Counted from the first letter of the stretch, positions 21,847 to 33,262 are shown. The stretch is 64,000 bases of DNA from Dama dama (GCF_033118175.1 NC_083685.1:128336501-128400500), one strand, 5' to 3'. The notes: generated by a model not told the origin, from the sequence alone. A program made the numbers and translations.

Positions 21847-22052
21847 GGGCTTCCCAGGTGGCTCAGTGGTAAAGCATCTGCCTGCTAATGCAGGGGATGT
21901 GGGCTCGATCCCTGTGTTGGGAAGATCCCCTGGAGGAGGGCATGGCGACTCACTCCAGTATTCTTGCCTGCGAAATCCCGTGGACAGAGGAGCCTGGGAG
22001 GCTGCCGTCCATGGGGTCACAGAAGAGCTGGACAAAACTGGGTGACTGAGCA
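21847..22052 (+). mobile_element. Bov-tA SINE
   Basis: GGGCTTCCCAGGTGGCTCAG head, B box GGCTCGATCCC near 21901, GGCATGGCGACTCACTCCAG, GCTGCCGTCCATGGGG, ending GGGTGACTGAGCA. Few losses; a comparatively young copy. Confidence 0.95.
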
Positions 22053-22797
22053 TGGGACACCGAAGCACCAGGACGCACTTTGTGAATTTCCTGAATTCTG
22101 TTCAGACTTCTGGCCCCGTTTTGTAGCATGATTTATTTATGATTATTAGAGTCAATCACTCCTGCCAGGTGGGCGGAAAAACATGCCCCAGCTGCAAGAG
22201 AAAGCCCACAATGGAGCAAAGAAAGGCAGGGTCTGGCGGCTGAGGTGGGCAGTGTGTGCTGAAATGACAAGGCCCCAGACATGGGGCCTTGCTCCATGGG
22301 CACAGAGACGTGGGGAGAGGTTTCGCTAAATGAGCAGACATGTGGACCTGAGGGACAGCGACGGGGAGTGTTGGGGAAAATGTTTGTAGGTCCACGTTCG
22401 CAATGGTTTTGTTTCAGGTGAATACTCACCAGACGATCCCGATGAGGACCCTGATTGAAACACAATGAGTCACCCGTGATTCTATGGAGAAAGAAGTTAA
22501 GAAGTGGTCACACTGTCGGCCGCGGTGACTGACGCTCGGGAGAACACAGCTCTTAGACTGATGTGCTGGAGCTCGGGCCCCCACCTGGTGACCCCTTGCA
22601 GGAGGAGGGCAGGCCCCGGGAGTCAGGGCGTGGGCTCCGGGGCCAGGCCACCACACCCAGGAAATCGGAGCACACGAGCTGTGCCTCAGTCATGTCTGAG
22701 CCCCAGATCTCAGCCTCTCCGACCACACGTTTCTCAGGATGTCATTGTCCATGGAGGCCTTCAGATTTTCAGTTACAGGATCCATATTCCTTTTTGA
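22053..22797. other. Unique sequence, GC-rich patch
   Basis: 22480-22680 is GC-rich with several CpG (CGGCCGCGGTGACTGACGC). Overlapping frames on both strands give no credible protein. Confidence 0.45.
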
Positions 22798-23110
22798 ACA
22801 GCTGTCCCATCTCTTCAATCTACGTCCCTTTCAAAATGCCACTCCATATCCAAATTCTTCATGCAGTTTTATTCTTCCGTGAAACACTCTGCTCTCTGCC
22901 ACCACCTTACTGGATATGGTCACTCCCTTCTGTGCCCTTCGTAAACTTTATTTTACATGTGTTATGTAATAAGCTCTTTTGTTGTTGATTCTGACTATGC
23001 ACCCACTGTAAACTGCTTGAGGACAGGAGTGTACCTTAGATACCATCTTACAGATCATATTTAAAAAGCACAGAGTATATGCCAAATATTTGTTATATAA
23101 TGAGTACAGT
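22798..23110 (+). mobile_element. L2 3' end
   Basis: Pattern: AATGCCACTCCATATCC, CTCTCTGCCACCACCTTACTGG, TTGAGGACAGGAGTGTACC, GCACAGAGTATATGCCAAAT, ATTTGTTATATAATGAGTAC. The order matches the L2 3' region including its ATTTGTT-AATGA end. Highly diverged, as expected of a mammal-wide fossil. Confidence 0.6.
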
Positions 23111-23860
23111 TTTAATAACAATCTTATATAACTTTTTAAATGTCTAGAGTAGATAATCTTTATTCCTCAATAGGTTGTATAAATCTTACACTAAACATAG
23201 GGGAAAGGCATAGGGGATGTGTGTATATAACACACCCTGGCACTTTCTTTCAAAGCAGTGTGGACACCTGTCAAAATAAGATGAAGTTTTCCATCTCAGC
23301 TTCTTCACTTGACAGTAGCACTACACGTCAGAGCATATGTCAATTCGTATGTCTTGTCCCCTAAATCTGTATATAGATATTGTAGATATATCTTTATCCT
23401 TACAAGAAACGAGAAATAACAAACCTCACTTTTCTCTTCTTGTTTCGCGGAATCATTTTTTGTCCTGGAGTGTCTTAGGAATTGTTGCTTCTTTTTAGAG
23501 AAGTAGAAAGCATAGTGAAGGCATTTTGCAATTTATCCACATGTCACAATTAGTACAGCAAACTAATTTTTCCAACAAAAGCAGTAGAAAAATAATACGG
23601 ACAATTCAGAATTTACATACTTATGCATTTAAAGATCCTTATTTTTGGATGTCATGAAAACAAAGGTCCACAAATGCCATCCTACAACTTGTCTGGCGGC
23701 AGAAAGAGCCAGATGGTCACACTGGGGCGAGAGAGAGTGCAATGGTGACGGACACCGTGGAGGACATGCACGCTGGGCTGTGATGATGCAAAGCTGGATC
23801 TGTGTCAGAGAAGGCGGAAAAGCTTCCCTGAGACAGCGAGGGAGCAGAGGTTGGAGCCAC
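23111..23860. other. Unique sequence
   Basis: Nothing recognised. Confidence 0.45.
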
Positions 23861-24040
23861 CGTGCTCCAAGCATGGTCCCTGGAACTGAGTCAGTGCCCC
23901 CTGGGCTTGTTAGAAATGCACACTCTCGGGCCCCACCCCAGACTTACTGAATGGACTTGACTGAGAGCGGGGCCCAGGAATCCCTGTCTCAGCAAGTTGC
24001 CCAGATGACTATCATGGCGTGCAAGTTAGAGGAAGCGCTG
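23861..24040 (-). mobile_element. MER5A (hAT-Charlie) fossil
   Basis: GGCTTGTTAGAAATGCACAC, then CGGGCCCCACCCCAGACTTA, CTGAATGGACTTGACTG, GGGGCCCAGGAATCCCTGTC and a diverged terminal repeat near 24040. This order is diagnostic of MER5A read from its opposite strand. No coding capacity. Confidence 0.85.
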
Positions 24041-25354
24041 GTATAGAGGCCAAGGAGGGGTCTACCAGTTGTACCCATTTTCAGTTTCTGCCAGAGATTT
24101 GACGGTGATTCCCAAGAGATCAAAGGACTGCCTGCTTTCTGGAGCACAAGAAAACTTCTCTGAAATAATAGAAGGCACACTATCCATTGCTGAGATGGCA
24201 GAGAAGTCGATGTGCTGGTGTTCATAATCAGCCCAAGTGCTCTTCCCGCCTCAGAAGGTAGCAGGGACTAGAAGATTACGTTGAGAAGCACAGGTATAAA
24301 GGTCAAGCAGGAGCTGATTGGGCGATGTGGCCGGAACACAGGGAAAACGCTTGGGGCGCAGGTTACATACACAGAGCCCCGGAGGCGCTATCGGGGATTT
24401 GGGTCTATCTGCTAAGTAGAATAGGAAGCCACCAAGTGTTTTCAGATAAACGGACCGAGGTCAATGCAGGAGCAGAAGGGAGGTGAGGTTATTTGATTCT
24501 ACCTGCATTTCAGAAGGTCCTTCTGGCTGGCGTGAGCAAGGATGTGGCGAGACCAGCTAAGTCTCTCAGTCGTCTGGCTGGGAGATGCTGGTCACTGGGC
24601 CCAGAGGGAATGCAGAAGAAAAAGGCCGGGTGTCCTCAGAGACCTTTTGGAAATAAAATTCAAAAGGTCTTAAAATCTAGCCCTGTGAAAGCATAACTCC
24701 TTCAGTTATTATCATGGAATTTATACCTTCAAATTTCTACTTGAATTTATGGAATGTTTGTTTCATTAATAAGACTATATGGAAGTTAGAAATTAGTAAA
24801 TATTGCTCACCCCTCTGGAACATCTACAGTGATAAAAAAAAAAAAAAAAGCCAATACACAAGTTACTATCGTGACTCCTTCTTAACCTTTCCAGTGGTTA
24901 GAAATTTTCCCCTCAGATAAAGAGCATACATTAGCTCAAGAGTTTCTCCGAAAATACGAGACACCAATTTATCAGTCTTGTTGGAGCCCTTTGGTGCAGC
25001 CGTTTTGCGCAGGAGTGAGGCCCTCTCGGGAAGGTCATAAACGTTCATTTGAAGTTTGCTCAGAGCCCCTGAGTGCACTCCCAAGATCAGTTTCACAGAT
25101 CCCAGCCATCAATCCAGCCAGTTGCTCAGTTAATCTGAACACGGGTCAGGAGTCGAGTCAGTAATAAAACTGTGGTTAAGCAGAGCAAATCCATTACTGC
25201 TACTGGAGAAAACAAAAGCAAAAGCAAAGAACAAAACCCTGCGGAGTTTCGTTCCAGTCACGGTAGACGGATTTCCTGCCCTGAGCCAGCACACGTGGGC
25301 AGCAGGCGATGGGGCCGTCGAAACCTATTACAGAGAGAGCACCGGGCAGAGCTG
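24041..25354. other. Unique sequence with an A tract
   Basis: A run of 16 A at about 24834-24849. No gene or repeat family recognised. Confidence 0.45.
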
Positions 25355-25450
25355 GTTTTAACAGGCTTTTGTTGAGCATCTACTACATGCAAGACGTGAG
25401 TGGGGGTGGCAGGCTTTGAGATTACAGAGCACCGTCCCTACCTTCATGCG
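25355..25450 (-). mobile_element. L2 tail fragment
   Basis: TTTTGTTGAGCATCTACTACATG, GCAAGACGTGAGTGGGGG, ATTACAGAGCACCGTCCCTACC follow the reversed L2 end. Confidence 0.55.
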
Positions 25451-25475
25451 GCTGGTCATCTGGTTCCATGAGCGT

Positions 25476-25682
25476 GCATGCTTGGTCACTCAGTCACGTC
25501 TGACGCCTCGTGACCCCATGGACTGTAGCCCACCAGGCTCTTCTATCCATGGGGTTTTTCAGGCAAGAATACTGGAGTGGGTTGCCATTTCCTTCTCCAG
25601 GGAATCTTCCTTACCCAGGGGTCGAACCCATATCTCCTGCTTGGCAGGCAGATTGTTTACCCCTGAGCCATCTAGGAAGCCC
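25476..25682 (-). mobile_element. Bov-tA SINE
   Basis: GCATGCTTGGTCACTCAGTC to CATCTAGGAAGCCC. B-box complement GGGGTCGAACCC. Flanks share TCTGGTT (25459-25465 and 25684-25690), too short to be sure. The + frames here are SINE translation. Confidence 0.94.
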
Positions 25683-27037
25683 AGTCTGGTTAAACGGAGG
25701 AACATAAATGGACGAATGCAATAAAGATGCAAGGGGCTGCAAATATCTGTGTACAGGTGTTCATCTTTCCTGGAGCTGGAGATCAGTTCATGAGGAAGGA
25801 TTATTTTGGGCTGACTCTTACAAGCTGTGTATTTGACAGTTGAAGGCACTGTAAGCTGTGATCCGTGACAGAAAGACTGGGTTAGCATGGCAAACATTTC
25901 TGCAGGACCCAGGCCATCCTTGCCATCTGGGAGGTTCTCATTTTCCAGTTTTGTGTTGTTTTACATTGTGTTACAAGTGATCAGGATACATCACTGCTGT
26001 CCTCTTAGTCTTCAAAGTTCAGAACTGGTTTTATCTCTATAGTCACATGGACATACAGCGGTCATTGCACTCTTATAATTCGTTGAACGATTCCTTTCGC
26101 TTTGGCATAGAAATGACACAGAACACAAGAAAATTGACCCAGGGTGCTGTTGCCTGTGAGTGCACTTGCAGGGTGCGTGTATTCCTAAACACAGTACTTG
26201 GTTTGAACATGCGTTCAGTCCTGTAATTCCATCCTGCGGTGTGTCCAATTTTTTGGAAGCAAAATCTCTCATGCTCGCCTAACTCTATAGCACGCTTTTT
26301 TCTTTATAAACAAAATAAGACAAGAAGAAGGTGTATGTTGCAGTGGAAACATGTCTATATTTCCTACCATGCACATAAAGTGGTAAATTTCGAAGCTATA
26401 ACTAAAGATTTCACACCAATCATCTTCCAAGAAGGCCCCTCCACCTTCCCCCATGGCAGAGAAAAACAGCCAAGTTTCTCTTGTTCAGTATCTTGAAATG
26501 GGCTCACTTTCGATCCCATGGTATGTAACTATAATGCTTGTGGAATATTGCTTACCTTGCCAAGCAGTCAAGCATAGTGAGTTGACTGTATGGCGTGGAG
26601 GCCTTATGTCAGGAGCGTGACCATTATTAAGTTTCCTCTCAGACTCCCTTTCTTTTCCTTGTAACCTCCTCTTATACCTGAATGTCCCCCAAGAAATAGA
26701 TTCCTTTTCTTTCCTGACCAGAACTGGTATTGCACAGAATTTTTTTTTCCAAGTCAATAATTTAAAAGTTTTAGTAAAAGAAAAATCTCTCTGATCCCGT
26801 TTGGAGGCAGTTCAGTGAGAAGGAAGAGAGGTGAAGAAAAGGAGACAGGAAGAAAAGGAAGGGAGAGAGCAAACACCATGAGAAACTCTTTCCATTGGTC
26901 GCATCTTCATATTTGTACCTCCCTTGTGAGGTTTTGGTCAGTTTTGTCAATGAGTAAGGGAAGCTCAGAATGGTTAAGCCAGTTAGTCAAATAGAAAGCT
27001 GTTGGTTATAACAGATAGTTTTTAAAAGACAGACAAA
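25683..27037. other. Unique sequence
   Basis: About 1.35 kb without recognisable repeats or coding exons. Confidence 0.5.
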
Positions 27038-27180
27038 TGGTAGGTGGGTAGGTAGATGAGATAAGTGGATGGAGAGATAGGTGCATGGCTAGATGGGTAT
27101 ATGGTTAGATGGATGGATGGATGGATGGATGGCTAGATGGACGAATGGATAGATAGGTGAAGGGGTGGATAGATGGATCA
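27038..27180. repeat. (GGAT)n degenerate tetranucleotide repeat
   Basis: Core of six GATG units around 27105-27131, flanked by TAGATGG, TAGGTAG and GAATGGATAG variants. The 74- and 63-codon - frames across it encode only serine/histidine/proline/isoleucine repeats. Confidence 0.93.
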
Positions 27181-27769
27181 GAGGACTGTAGCACTGGCAG
27201 GGGCCCTGATTGTGTAGGGAAGCAGCTGCTGCTGGAGATGAAGGGCTGAAGCAGGGGTGGGGTGGGGAGAAGAACCACCACCTTCCTCTCCCCCATTTAT
27301 ACACCATCTTCACAGAACCTCCCCTTGGCTAGATGCACCCAGGTGCCTCCTCTTGGCTGGAAGCATCCAGAAACCATCTAACAGTGGATGTGGTTCCCAG
27401 GAGTTTACCTCCTAAGGAACAGAGCAAGGTGCAGAAGGGCTGAAAATGGATCTGGAGTGAGCTGGGGATGAAAGATTACTTGTCCAAGGGCCCACCAAAA
27501 GCCCAGCTCTCACCTCAGCACTAGGGACAGAGGAAAGAACAGAGCAGGCACACATTGGGTGCTCAAGGAGCTGAGGGTCTCATGCAGGAGAGAGGCATGA
27601 TAGAAAAAGACAGGTGATGGAGAGTTTGAGACTGTTCCATCCTGATAAGCACTCAGAGACAGCACTGGAGCTGGAGGGTTAGGGGAGAGGGGAGCAGAGG
27701 TGTAGACAGAGGGGCCAGAAGTGCCTCCCTGCTCTGAGAAGGCAACCTTGCTGGATATGGCGTGCTAGG
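27181..27769. other. Unique sequence
   Basis: G-rich unique DNA; the part around 27530-27660 may be a decayed L2 end, not secure. Confidence 0.35.
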
Positions 27770-27952
27770 GAAAGTCGCTCAGTCATGTCCAGCTCTCTGT
27801 GATCCCATGGACTACACAGCCCATGGCATTCTCCAGGCCAGAATACTGGAATAGCCTTTCCCTTTTCCAGGGGTCTTTCTAACCCAGGGATCGAACCCAG
27901 GTCTCCCACATTGCAGGCAGATTCTTCACCAGCTAAGACACAAGGGAAGCCC
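27770..27952 (-). mobile_element. Bov-tA SINE, first of a tandem pair
   Basis: Starts GAAAGTCGCTCAGTCATGTC and ends ACACAAGGGAAGCCC, full length apart from small losses. B-box complement GGGATCGAACCC. Confidence 0.93.
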
Positions 27953-28071
27953 AAGAATACTGGAGTGGGTAGACTTTCCCTTCTCCAGGGGATCTTCCCG
28001 ACCCAGGGATCGAACTGGGGTGTCCCACTTTGCAGGCGGATTCTTTACCAACTGAGCGACCAGGGAAGCCC
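27953..28071 (-). mobile_element. Partial second Bov-tA head, directly adjoining
   Basis: Begins AAGAATACTGGAGTGGGTAG immediately after the GAAGCCC of the first copy and runs to GCGACCAGGGAAGCCC. It contains the tRNA-head half only, and differs from the first copy at several positions (GATCGAACTGGG rather than GATCGAACCCAG). Confidence 0.92.
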
Positions 28072-28749
28072 GGCATTGTTGGAAAGACCCAGTGAGAAGG
28101 AGGGAGGAGCCAGGCTGGGAAGGGGTATTATAGAGGGAACAGCAGGTGTGGAAGTCAGGAGCCTGGCGTGGGCAGCCTGGCTGGAGAGGACCCACGAGGG
28201 TGATGAAATCAGAGCTTGACTCACAGCTTCCTCCTCCGTGTCGGGGCTTCTCCTGTTTTGTCTGTGGCCAGACGCTATAGACAGGAGGCAAGAGGCTGAC
28301 AGTGGAGAGAGCGAAGCTGTGACTCATCCGGCACCATCCAGCGAGGGCCCGTTCTTCTGTTCCAGGCCCATGAACAGAATGCCTTCCCCTTTTTCAGCTG
28401 GTTTTGTTGGGTACACTGTGTATCCCTGTTACAGTCAGCCATGCCCAGTGCATAGGATCCATGATGGAGCATGGTGACGGCGGTGCGGGACACTTCTTTA
28501 GGAGGGACCGTGGTGTTGTTCACAGTTTCCCAGAAGAGGCCATGGGGTCAGAGGGCATGTGATGTCACTTATCCTGTACCCTGGGCCCTTGAGGTCTTCT
28601 TGATCCTCTAAAATAGAGTTTAACTCTAAATTATAAATATATGTATGATCTTCTCACGACTAACCACCCTTCACCTCTCACTTGGATACAATGTGTATGT
28701 GTGTGTACTCCATATGAATATCTGTGTGAACATATATGTGTGTGTATAT
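28072..28749. other. Unique sequence
   Basis: Includes frames on both strands (27926-28327 -, 28238-28477 +) with no credible protein features. Confidence 0.45.
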
Positions 28750-28946
28750 GGGATTCCCAGGTGGCTCAGTGGTAAAGAAAATGCCTTCCAGTGCAAGAGA
28801 CGCAAGAGACGCCAGTTTGATCCCTGGGTTGGGAAGATCCCCTGGAGAAGGAAATGGCAACTTGCTCCAGTATTCTTGCCTGGAAAATCCCATGGACAGA
28901 GGAGCCTTACGGGCTACAGTCCAAAGAGTTGGACATGACTGAGCAC
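28750..28946 (+). mobile_element. Bov-tA SINE within simple sequence
   Basis: GGGATTCCCAGGTGGCTCAG head, a local duplication GAGACGCAAGAGACGC, B box GTTTGATCCC, ending ACATGACTGAGCAC. Both flanks are TATGTGTGTAT-type sequence, so it inserted into, or expanded, a microsatellite. Confidence 0.94.
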
Positions 28947-29068
28947 ACTTATGTGTATGTATATGTGTATATGTACATATCTGTACCTATGTATCTGTCT
29001 ATCTACATATGTGCGTGTGTGTGTGTGTTTATAGATACATAGAAAGATAGATATACAGAGATAGATAG
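28947..29068. repeat. (TG/TA/GATA)n compound microsatellite
   Basis: TATGTGTATGTATATG, then TATCTGTCTATCTAC, a short TG run, then GATAGATA blocks, at the tail of the + SINE. Confidence 0.88.
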
Positions 29069-29389
29069 CCATCTCTTTATGTTTGTATATAAATGTCCTT
29101 TTCAGCCTTTTTTTCTCCGATGAATCACCATTTGACTGTAAACATTCCACAGCTCAGATCCCCCTCCTCAGTGAAATGTTCCAGATAAATCCAAGACGTC
29201 TCAACCAGACCCTTCTACGTGAGTGCATAGCACTCAGTTAGAGAGCTACTGGTGCTGCCTTGTAGCTCATCATTTTACAGGTCAGTGATCCCAGCTGGAT
29301 TGGGAGCTTCTTATGACCAAAGATGCATTACACTCTTTCAGATCCCTGTCTTAACAGAGGGTGTGGTTGACTGTAGTTGATTACCCTGT
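29069..29389. other. Unique sequence
   Basis: Nothing recognised. Confidence 0.4.
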
Positions 29390-29650
29390 TGCTGCTGCTG
29401 CTAAATCGCTTCAGTCATGTCTGACTCTGTGTGATCCCATAGACACCAGCCCACCAGGCTCCCCCGTCCCTGGGATTCTCCAGGCAAGAACACTGGAGAG
29501 GGTTGCCATTTCCTTCTCCAATGCATGAAAGTGAAAAGTGAAAGTGAAGCAGCTCAGTCATGTCTGACTCTTTGCTAACCTATGGACTGCAGCCTACCAG
29601 GCTCCTCCATCCATGGGATTATCCAGGCAAGAGAACCGGAGCTGATTATC
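29390..29650 (-). mobile_element. BOV-A2 dimeric SINE, second unit cut short
   Basis: GCTGCTGCTGCTAAATCGC tail, first unit to TTCTCCAATGCATGAAAG, linker AGTGAAAAGTGAAAGTGAAG, second unit to GGCAAGAGAACCGGAG. The remaining expected bases are absent and the BovB 3' end starts at 29651, so the SINE is truncated or lost its end at the BovB junction. Confidence 0.93.
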
Positions 29651-29794
29651 AGTTCAGTCGCTCAGTCGTGTCCAACTCTTTGCAACCCCATGAATCACAG
29701 CATGCCAGGCCTCCCTGTCCATCACCAACTCCCGGAGTTTGCTCAAACTCATGCCCATCGAGTCCATGATGCCATCCAGCCATATCATCCTCTG

Positions 29795-32780
29795 TCATCC
29801 CCTTCTCCTCCTGCGCCCAATCCCTCCCAGCATCAGGGTCTCTTGCAACAAGTCAACACTTTGCATGAGGTGGCCAAAGTATTGGAGTTTCAGCTTCAGC
29901 ATCAGTCCTTCCAATGAACGCCCAGGACTGATCTCCTTCAGGATGGACTGGTTTGATCTCCTTACAGTCCAAGGGACTCTCAAGAGTCTTCTCCAACACC
30001 ACAGTTCAAAAGCATCAATTTTTCTGCACTCAGGTTTCTTCACAGTCCAACTCTCACGTCCATACATGACCACTGGAAAAACCATAGCCTTGACCAGACG
30101 GACCTTTGTTGGCAAGGTAATGTCTCTGCTTTTTAATATGCTATCTAGTTTGGTCATAACTTTCCTTCCAAGGAGTAAGCATCTTTTAATTTCATGGCTG
30201 CAGTCACCATCTGTAGTGATTTTGGAGCCTAAGAAAATAAAGCCTGACACTGTTTCTATTGTCTCCCCATCTATTTCCCATGAAGTGATGGGACCAGATG
30301 CCATGATCTTAGTTTCCTGAATGTTAAGCTTTAAGCCAACTTTTTCACTCTCCTCTTTCACTTTCATCAAGAGGCTTTTTAGTTCCTCTTCAATTTCCAC
30401 CATAAGGGTGGTGTCATCTGCATATCTGAGGTTATTGATATTTCTCCCAGCAATCTTGATTCCAGCTTGTGCTTCTTCCAGCCCAGTGTTTCTCATGATG
30501 TACTCTGCATATAAGTTAAATAAGCAGGGTGACAATATACGGTCTTGACGTGCTCCTTTTCCTATTTGGAACCAGTCTGTTGTTCCATGTCCAGTTCTAA
30601 CTGTTGCTTCCTGACCTGCATACAGATTTCTCAGGAGGCAGGTCAGGTGGTCTGGTATTCCCATCTCCTTCAGAATTTCCCACAGTTTATTGTGATCCAC
30701 ACAGTCGAAGGCTTTGGCGTAGTCAATAAAGCAGAAATAGATGTATTTCTGGAACTCTCGTACTTTTTCGATGATCCAGCGGATATTGGCAATTTGATCT
30801 CTGGTTCCTCTGCCTTTTCTAAAACCAGCTCAAATATCTGGAAGTTCTCAGTTCACATATTTCTGAAGTCTGGCTTGGAGAATTTTGAGCATTACCTTAC
30901 TAGTGTGTGAGATGAGTGCAATTGTGCATAGTCTGAACATTCTTTGGGATTGCCTTTCTAGGGATTGGAATGAAAACTGACCTTTTCCAGTCCTGTGGCC
31001 ACTGCTGAGTTTTCCAAATTTGCTGGCATATTGAGTGCAGCACTTTCACAGCATCATCTTTCAGGATTTGAAATAGCTCAACTGGAATTCCATCACCTCC
31101 ACTAGCTTTGTTCATAGTGATGCTTTCTAAGACCCACTTGACTTCACATTCCAGGATGTCTGGCTCTAGGTGAGTGATCACACCATTGTGATTATCTGGG
31201 TCGTGAAGATATTTTTGTACAGTTCTTCTGTGTATTCTTGCCACCTCTTAATATCTTCTGCTTCTGTTATGTCCATACCATTTCTGTCCTTTATCGAGCC
31301 CATTTTTGCATGAAATGTTCCCTTGGTATCTCTAATTTTCTTGAAGAGATCTCTAGTATTTCCCATTCTGTTGTTCTCTATTTCTTTGCATTGATCACTG
31401 AGGAAGGCTTTCTTATCTCTCCTTGCTATTCTTTGGAACTCTGCATTCAAATGGGAATATCTTTCCTTTTCTCCTTTGCTTTTCACTTCTCTTCTTTTCA
31501 CAGCTATTTGTAAGGCCTCCTCGGACAGACATTTTGTCTTTTTGCATTTCTTTTCCATGGGGATGGTCTTGATCCCTGTCTCCTGTACAATGTCATGAAC
31601 CTCCAGCCATAGTTCATTAGGCTCTCTGTCTATCAGATCTAGTCCCGTAAATCTATTTCTCACTTCCACTGTATAGTCATAAGGGATTTGATTTAGGGCA
31701 TACCTGAATGGTCTAGTGGTTTTCCCTACTTTCCTCAGTTTAAGTCTGAATTTGGCAATAAGGAGTTCACGATCTGAGCCACAGTCAGGTCCCGGTCTTG
31801 TTTTTGCTGACTGTATAGAGCTTCTCCATTTTTGGCTGCAAAGAATATAATCAATCTGATTTCAGTGTTGATCATCTGGTGATGTCCATGTGTAGAGTCT
31901 TCTCTTGTGTTGTTGGAAGAGGGTGTTTGCTATGACCAGTGCATTCTCTTGGCAAAACTCTATTAGCCTTTGCCCTGCTTCATTCTGTACTCCAAGGCCA
32001 AATTTGCCTGTTACTCGAGGTGTTTCTTGACTTCCTACTTTTGCATTCCAGTCCCCTATAAATGAGAAAGACATCTTTTTTCGGTGTTAGTTCTACAAGG
32101 TCTTGTAGGTCTTCATAGAACCGTTCAACTTCAGCTTCTTCAGCGTTACTGGTTGGGGCACAGGCTTGGATTACCATGATATTGAATGGTTTGCCTTGGA
32201 AACGAACAGAGGTCATTCTGTCATTTTTGAGATTGCATCCAAGTACTACACTTCGGACCCTTTTGTTGACCATGATGGCTACTCCATTTCTTCTAAGGGA
32301 ATCCCGCCCACAGTAGTAGATATAATGGTCATCTGAGTTAAATTCACCCATTGCAGTCCATCTTAGTTCGCTGATTCCTAGAATGTTGACATTCACTCTT
32401 GCCATCTACTGTTTGACCACTTCCAATTTGCCTTGATTCATGGACCTAACATTCAAGGATCCTATGCAATATTGGTCTTTACAGCATCGGACCTTGCTTC
32501 TATCACCAATCCCATCCACAACTGGGTATTGTTTTTGCTTTGGCTCCACCCCTTCATTCTTTCTGGAGTTATTTCTCCACTGATCTCCAGCAGCATATTG
32601 GTCACCTACCGACCTGAGGAGTTCCTCTTTCAGTATCCTATCATTTTGCCTTGTCATACTGCTCATGGGGTTCTCAACGCAAGAATTCTGAAGTGGTTTG
32701 CCATTCCCTTCTCCAGTGGACCGCATTCTGTCAGACCTCTCCACCATGACCCGACCATCTTGGGTGGCCCCACATGGCAT
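29795..32780 (-). pseudogene. BovB endonuclease/reverse transcriptase ORF, broken
   Basis: One long protein of the RTE clade, in pieces. The N-terminal/endonuclease part spans about 32780-31670 and the reverse transcriptase about 31240-30150. Lesions seen by frame tracking: stop at 32406-32408; frameshift near 32065; stop 31862-31864 (an arginine CGA read as TGA, CpG decay); frameshift near 31210; frameshift near 30950; stop 30830-30832; stop 29795-29797 (again CGA to TGA). The AFD polymerase motif is at 30704-30712 and the YADD catalytic motif at 30413-30424, both preserved. A continuous open frame of about 344 codons runs 30829-29798. No functional protein is expected. Confidence 0.93.
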
Positions 32781-32904
32781 GGCTTAGCATCATTGAGTTA
32801 GACACGACTGTGGTCCTGTGATCAGATTGGCTATTTTTCTGTGATTATGGTTTTAGTGTGTCTGCCCTCTGATGCCCTCTCGCAACACCTACCGCCTCAC
32901 TTGG

Positions 32905-33035
32905 GTTTCTCTTACCTTGGTCATGGGGTATCTCTTCACGGCTGCTCCAGCAAAGTGCAGCTGCTGCTCCTTACCTTGGACGTGGGGTATCTCCTCAGGT
33001 CGCCCCTCCTGACCTTGAACGTGGAGTAGCTCCTC
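32905..33035 (-). repeat. Imperfect tandem repeats in BovB 5' UTR
   Basis: Three related segments on the given strand: CTTACCTTGGTCATGGGGTA (about 32910), CTTACCTTGGACGTGGGGTA (about 32971) and CTGACCTTGAACGTGGAGTA (about 33010), each followed by TCTC or CTCCTC. The first two spacers are unequal, so this is a decayed or compound array. Confidence 0.72.
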
Positions 33036-33061
33036 TCAGTCCTTAAAGCAAGCTGTAAAAA

Positions 33062-33258
33062 GGCTTCCCTGCTGGCTCAGACGGTAAAGCGTCTGCCTGC
33101 AATGCGGGAGACCTGGCTTCGATCCCTGGGTTGCGTAGATCCCCTGGAGAAGGAAATGGCAACCCACTCCAGTACTCTTGCCTGGAAAATCCCATGGACA
33201 GAGGAGCCTGGAGGGCTCCAGTCCATGGGGTTGCAAAGATTTGGACATGATTAGACAA
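33062..33258 (+). mobile_element. Bov-tA SINE
   Basis: GGCTTCCCTGCTGGCTCAGA head, B box CTTCGATCCC, GGCAACCCACTCCAGTACTC, ending CATGATTAGACAAC. Lies 20 bases from the 5' end of the BovB, in opposite orientation. Confidence 0.95.
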
Positions 33259-33262
33259 CAGA

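Larger units (their letters stand above)
29651..33042 (-). mobile_element. BovB LINE, nearly full length
   Basis: About 3.4 kb, antisense. The 3' end is at 29651 (complement of ...GACTGAGCGACTGAACT), followed upward by the C-terminal region, reverse transcriptase, apurinic-type endonuclease and 5' untranslated region ending near 33042 (complement GGACTGAGAGGAGCTACTCC). BovB is an RTE-clade LINE that entered ruminants horizontally and supplies the mobility machinery for Bov-tA/BOV-A2 SINEs. This copy is inactive because its reading frame is broken repeatedly. I see no convincing target duplication. Confidence 0.97.

Noticed and set aside
27038..27180. CRISPR-like or other spaced repeat array
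   Set aside because: Units are 4 bases, contiguous and degenerate; an ordinary tetranucleotide microsatellite in a mammalian genome.
29739..30320. 193-codon + open frame
   Set aside because: It is the antisense of BovB reverse transcriptase/C-terminal coding sequence.
30545..30910. 121-codon + open frame
   Set aside because: Also antisense BovB.
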